From Nitriliruptoraceae bacterium (GTDB taxonomy: Bacteria; Actinomycetota; Nitriliruptoria; Nitriliruptorales; Nitriliruptoraceae): 8,028 bases of DNA. The number at the start of each line of letters is the position of its first letter. Within the stretch, counting starts at the first letter, position 1. The DNA lies in contig SKNP01000145.1 in assembly GCA_007120485.1 (NCBI GenBank), forward strand, positions 1 through 8,028, in the 5' to 3' direction. A model generated the notes under the pieces. It worked only from the letters and a program-made list of their open reading frames with translations. It was not told where the DNA came from and ran no database searches. Shown here in pieces: positions 5,842 to 8,028 of this stretch. A program made the translations under genes and the position numbers.

Positions 5842-7214
5842 CAGCCGAGGTCCTGCAGCGTGGCGTCGTTGACCTGGACCTGATCGAGGTCGGCCGCCTC
5901 GACGCGGGCTTCGATCTCCGCGACCGCGGCGTCCTCGACACCGGGAAGGTCGATCTCACCGAGCACCTCGCGGAAGAACCCGGCGACGATCAGGCGCAGC
6001 GCCTCGTCCCTCGGGATCCCGCGCGACTCCAGGTAGAACAGGTGCAGGGCGTCGATCTGCCCGGTCGCCGATCCGTGCCCCGCCGTGATGTCGGCGCACT
6101 CGATCTCCAGGAACGGGGTCGCATCGGCGCGCGCCCCTTCGGTGAGGATCAGCGAGCGGTTGTTCTCGTCGGTGTCGGTGCCGACGGCGTCCTTGTGGAC
6201 GTAGATGTTGCCGCGGAACACCGTGCGACTGTGGCCCTGCAGCGCGCCCTTGAACAGCACGTCGGACTTGGCGTGCGGGGCGATGTGCCGGACGTAGGGC
6301 TGGAGGTCGAACCACTGCCCGTCGTCGGCGAAGTAGATCCCCAACGGCCGGACCTCCGCACCCGGGCCGACCAGGTCGCACTCCGGGAGCAACCGGACGG
6401 TGGCGCCGCCGGTCGTGACGCTCAGGTGCCGCACCGTCGTATCACGGTGCGCCTGCACCTTCTGCAGGGCGAGGTGCTGAATGCCGTCGTCCCAGCGCTG
6501 GAGCGAGACGACGTCGAGCATCGAGGCGTCCTGGGCGATGACCTCCACGACCTCGTCGACGAACGCGTCGACGTCCGGCTCGGAGGTGTGTTCGAGGTAC
6601 ACCGCGGCGCGTGCGTGATGGCCGAGCACCGCGAGCACCCGCGGGAGGTGCGCGCCGGGCTCGGTCACGTGGACCTGGACGCTGATCGGAGCCTCGAGCT
6701 CCACCTCCGCGGGGACGTGGACGAACACCCCGGCGGTCCAGGCCGCATCGTTGACGGTGACCGTCTTGTCCGAGCCGGCACCCGTGCCCTCCGGGTCGGC
6801 GGAGGTGAGGCTGCCGAGGTGGGACCGGACCAGGTCGGCGTGTTCGTTGGCGGCCGTGGCCAGATCGGTGATGACCACGCCGCGCTCAGCGAAGGACGTC
6901 GGCAGGTGGATGTCGACGACCGAGCCGTCGACCAGGCGCACCAGGGCTGCGTCCTCGTCGAGGGAGGCGGTGATCGACGCCGGCACCGCCGTCGTCACCT
7001 CGCCGGACGTCACGACCGAGCGGTCGATGTCGAAGCGGCGGTCGAACGGCGTCGAGCGCCAGAACTCGTCCTTGCGGCTGTCCGGCCAGGACTGGTCGAG
7101 GGTGCGCTTGAACGCGGCCAGCCGGTGGTCGCGGAGCCAGGAGGGTTCACCGGCCGCGTCGCTGCGGCCGGTGAGCGCCTCCTCGGTCAGGTGATCGAGG
7201 AGGAGGTCCGTCAT
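5841..7214 (-). CDS. sufD: Fe-S cluster assembly protein SufD
   Basis: A 457-aa scaffold subunit pairing with SufB in the SufBC2D complex where new clusters form. The N-terminal third is variable (helical, about 1-80). The conserved beta-helix core follows, and the C-terminal SufBD hallmark region runs about 310-415, including HAKSDVLFKGAL near 314-325, RGNIYVHKDA near 334-343, ITAGHGSATG with His380, and LFYLESRGIPRDEA near 392-405. His380 aligns with E. coli SufD His360, a residue proposed at the assembly interface. The position two before it is Ala378, where E. coli has a cysteine. Start ATG 7214 overlaps the sufB stop as ATGA, with AAGGGG seven bases upstream. The stop overlaps the start of the Rieske gene. 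The paralogy with SufB, and lack of the SufB-type catalytic Cys/Glu pair, identify it as SufD. Confidence 0.95.
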   Translation of the reverse strand: MTDLLLDHLTEEALTGRSDAAGEPSWLRDHRLAAFKRTLDQSWPDSRKDEFWRSTPFDRRFDIDRSVVTSGEVTTAVPASITASLDEDAALVRLVDGSVVDIHLPTSFAERGVVITDLATAANEHADLVRSHLGSLTSADPEGTGAGSDKTVTVNDAAWTAGVFVHVPAEVELEAPISVQVHVTEPGAHLPRVLAVLGHHARAAVYLEHTSEPDVDAFVDEVVEVIAQDASMLDVVSLQRWDDGIQHLALQKVQAHRDTTVRHLSVTTGGATVRLLPECDLVGPGAEVRPLGIYFADDGQWFDLQPYVRHIAPHAKSDVLFKGALQGHSRTVFRGNIYVHKDAVGTDTDENNRSLILTEGARADATPFLEIECADITAGHGSATGQIDALHLFYLESRGIPRDEALRLIVAGFFREVLGEIDLPGVEDAAVAEIEARVEAADLDQVQVNDATLQDLG

Positions 7215-8028
7215 CCGATCGCCCCTTCCATCTCGATGGCGATCAGACGGTTGAGCTCGACGGAGTACTCCATCGGCAGCTCACGGGCGATCGGCTCGAT
7301 GAACCCGCGCACGATCATCGCCGTGGCCTCGTCCTCGTCGATGCCCCGGGACTGCATGTAGAACAGCTGGTCCTCGGAGAGCTTCGAGACCGTGGCCTCG
7401 TGCTCGATCGTGGCGTCCTCCTGCTCGATCTCCATGTAGGGGTAGGTGTCGGTGCGGGAGGTCTCGTCGAGCATCAGCGCGTCGCACTTGACCGCCGAAC
7501 GCGCGTGGTGGGCGCCCTCGTTGATGGCGACCAGACCGCGGTAGGAGGTCCGCCCGGTGCCCTTGGAGATCGACTTCGACAGGATGTTGGAGGTGGTGTA
7601 CGGCGCCGCGTGCACCATCTTGGCGCCGGCGTCCTGGTGCTGGCCGTCGTTGGCGTACGCCACCGAGAGGACCTCGCCCTTGGCGCCCTCGCCGGTGAGC
7701 CACACGGCCGGGTACTTCATGGTGACCTTGGAGCCGATGTTGCCGTCGATCCACTCCATCGTGGCGTTCTTCTCGGCCACCGACCGCTTGGTCACGAGGT
7801 TGTAGACGTTGTTCGACCAGTTCTGGATCGTCGTGTAGCGGACGCGTGCGCCCTCGCGGACGATGATCTCCACCACGGCCGAGTGCAGCGAGTCGGAGCT
7901 GTAGATCGGTGCCGTGCAGCCCTCCACGTAGTGCACGTACGAACCGGGCTCGGCGATGATCAGCGTCCGCTCGAACTGGCCCATGTTCTGCTTGTTGATG
8001 CGGAAGTAGGCCTGCAGCGGGATGTCGA
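7211..8028 (-). CDS. sufB: Fe-S cluster assembly protein SufB, 5' partial
   Basis: The C-terminal 271 residues or so of SufB, the main scaffold subunit for nascent Fe-S clusters (full length about 470-480 aa). The frame stays open to the right edge, where DIPLQAYFRINKQN precedes the Met at 7984. This is the conserved SufB interior, so that Met is not the start, and the true 5' end lies beyond the window. Visible: MGQFERTLIIAEPGSYVHYV, EGCTAPIYSSDSLHSAVVE, YTTIQNWSNNVYN, and RSAVKCDALML, whose Cys (codon 7484-7486) aligns with E. coli SufB Cys405. The IEHEATVSK segment (His/Glu aligned with E. coli 433/434) and QLFYMQSRGIDEDEA follow. The catalytic pair separates it from SufD. It is the most upstream suf gene seen. 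The operon promoter, and perhaps a sufR regulator, would lie off the right edge; that is expectation, not observation. Confidence 0.97.
   Translation of the reverse strand, partial: DIPLQAYFRINKQNMGQFERTLIIAEPGSYVHYVEGCTAPIYSSDSLHSAVVEIIVREGARVRYTTIQNWSNNVYNLVTKRSVAEKNATMEWIDGNIGSKVTMKYPAVWLTGEGAKGEVLSVAYANDGQHQDAGAKMVHAAPYTTSNILSKSISKGTGRTSYRGLVAINEGAHHARSAVKCDALMLDETSRTDTYPYMEIEQEDATIEHEATVSKLSEDQLFYMQSRGIDEDEATAMIVRGFIEPIARELPMEYSVELNRLIAIEMEGAIG
7222..7227 (-). promoter_or_regulatory. Ribosome binding site of sufD
   Basis: AAGGGG on the minus strand, seven bases before ATG 7214, inside the last codons of sufB. It supports the start that overlaps the sufB stop by four bases. Confidence 0.6.

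Noticed and set aside
5619..7361. A 580-codon plus-strand open frame antisense to sufD and parts of its neighbours
   Set aside because: The protein is Arg/Gly/Val/Asp-rich with no family motif, and the opposite strand is unmistakably SufD. Long antisense frames are expected in coding DNA with G/C-ending codons.
1..8028. CRISPR arrays, tRNA or rRNA genes, insertion sequences, phage genes or toxin-antitoxin pairs
   Set aside because: None seen. There are no spaced repeats, no cloverleaf-like sequence, no transposase or integrase motifs, and nearly all the sequence is explained by core genes.

Overview
This 8 kb window is dense, very GC-rich bacterial chromosome (roughly 70% G+C by eye). Codons mostly end in G or C, GTG starts are common, and Shine-Dalgarno motifs are clear. 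Protein sequences and gene order suggest a high-GC Gram-positive of the Actinomycetota. The suf operon order (sufB-sufD-Rieske ferredoxin-sufC-sufS-sufU-sufT) is the one familiar from Streptomyces and relatives. Genus cannot be told from this window.

Left third, plus strand: a thiolase (acetyl-CoA C-acyltransferase) whose first residues lie outside the window (1-1186), then a sigma-70 family RNA polymerase sigma factor (best start 1284, end 2294) with regions 1.2 to 4.2 but no region 1.1. The two genes are about 100 bases apart and have no obvious functional link.

Centre: a 100-base convergent intergenic region (2295-2394). It holds a perfect 16-bp tandem duplication and weak hairpins, but no textbook terminator.

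Right two thirds, minus strand, read from right to left: a SUF iron-sulfur cluster assembly operon. sufB (3' part, running off the right edge) and sufD overlap as ATGA. sufD and a small Rieske-type [2Fe-2S] protein overlap as TGATG. After a 70-base gap with an 8-bp hairpin comes the ATPase gene sufC, then after about 100 bases the cysteine desulfurase gene sufS, the zinc-binding sulfur acceptor gene sufU, and the DUF59/MIP18-type gene sufT. SufS takes sulfur from cysteine, SufU carries it, the SufBCD complex builds the cluster using SufC ATP hydrolysis, and SufT probably helps cluster maturation or delivery. The Rieske protein may supply electrons or be a co-regulated client.

The window reads as ordinary core metabolism and housekeeping, and I see no convincing sign of a new system. 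The best items for a second look are the Rieske gene inside the suf operon, the hairpin before sufC, and the tandem repeat between the convergent operons. Several long antisense reading frames are by-products of GC-rich coding DNA and are not annotated. Start sites for the sigma factor, sufS and sufU were set downstream of the longest possible frames, using ribosome-binding sites and family alignment from memory.
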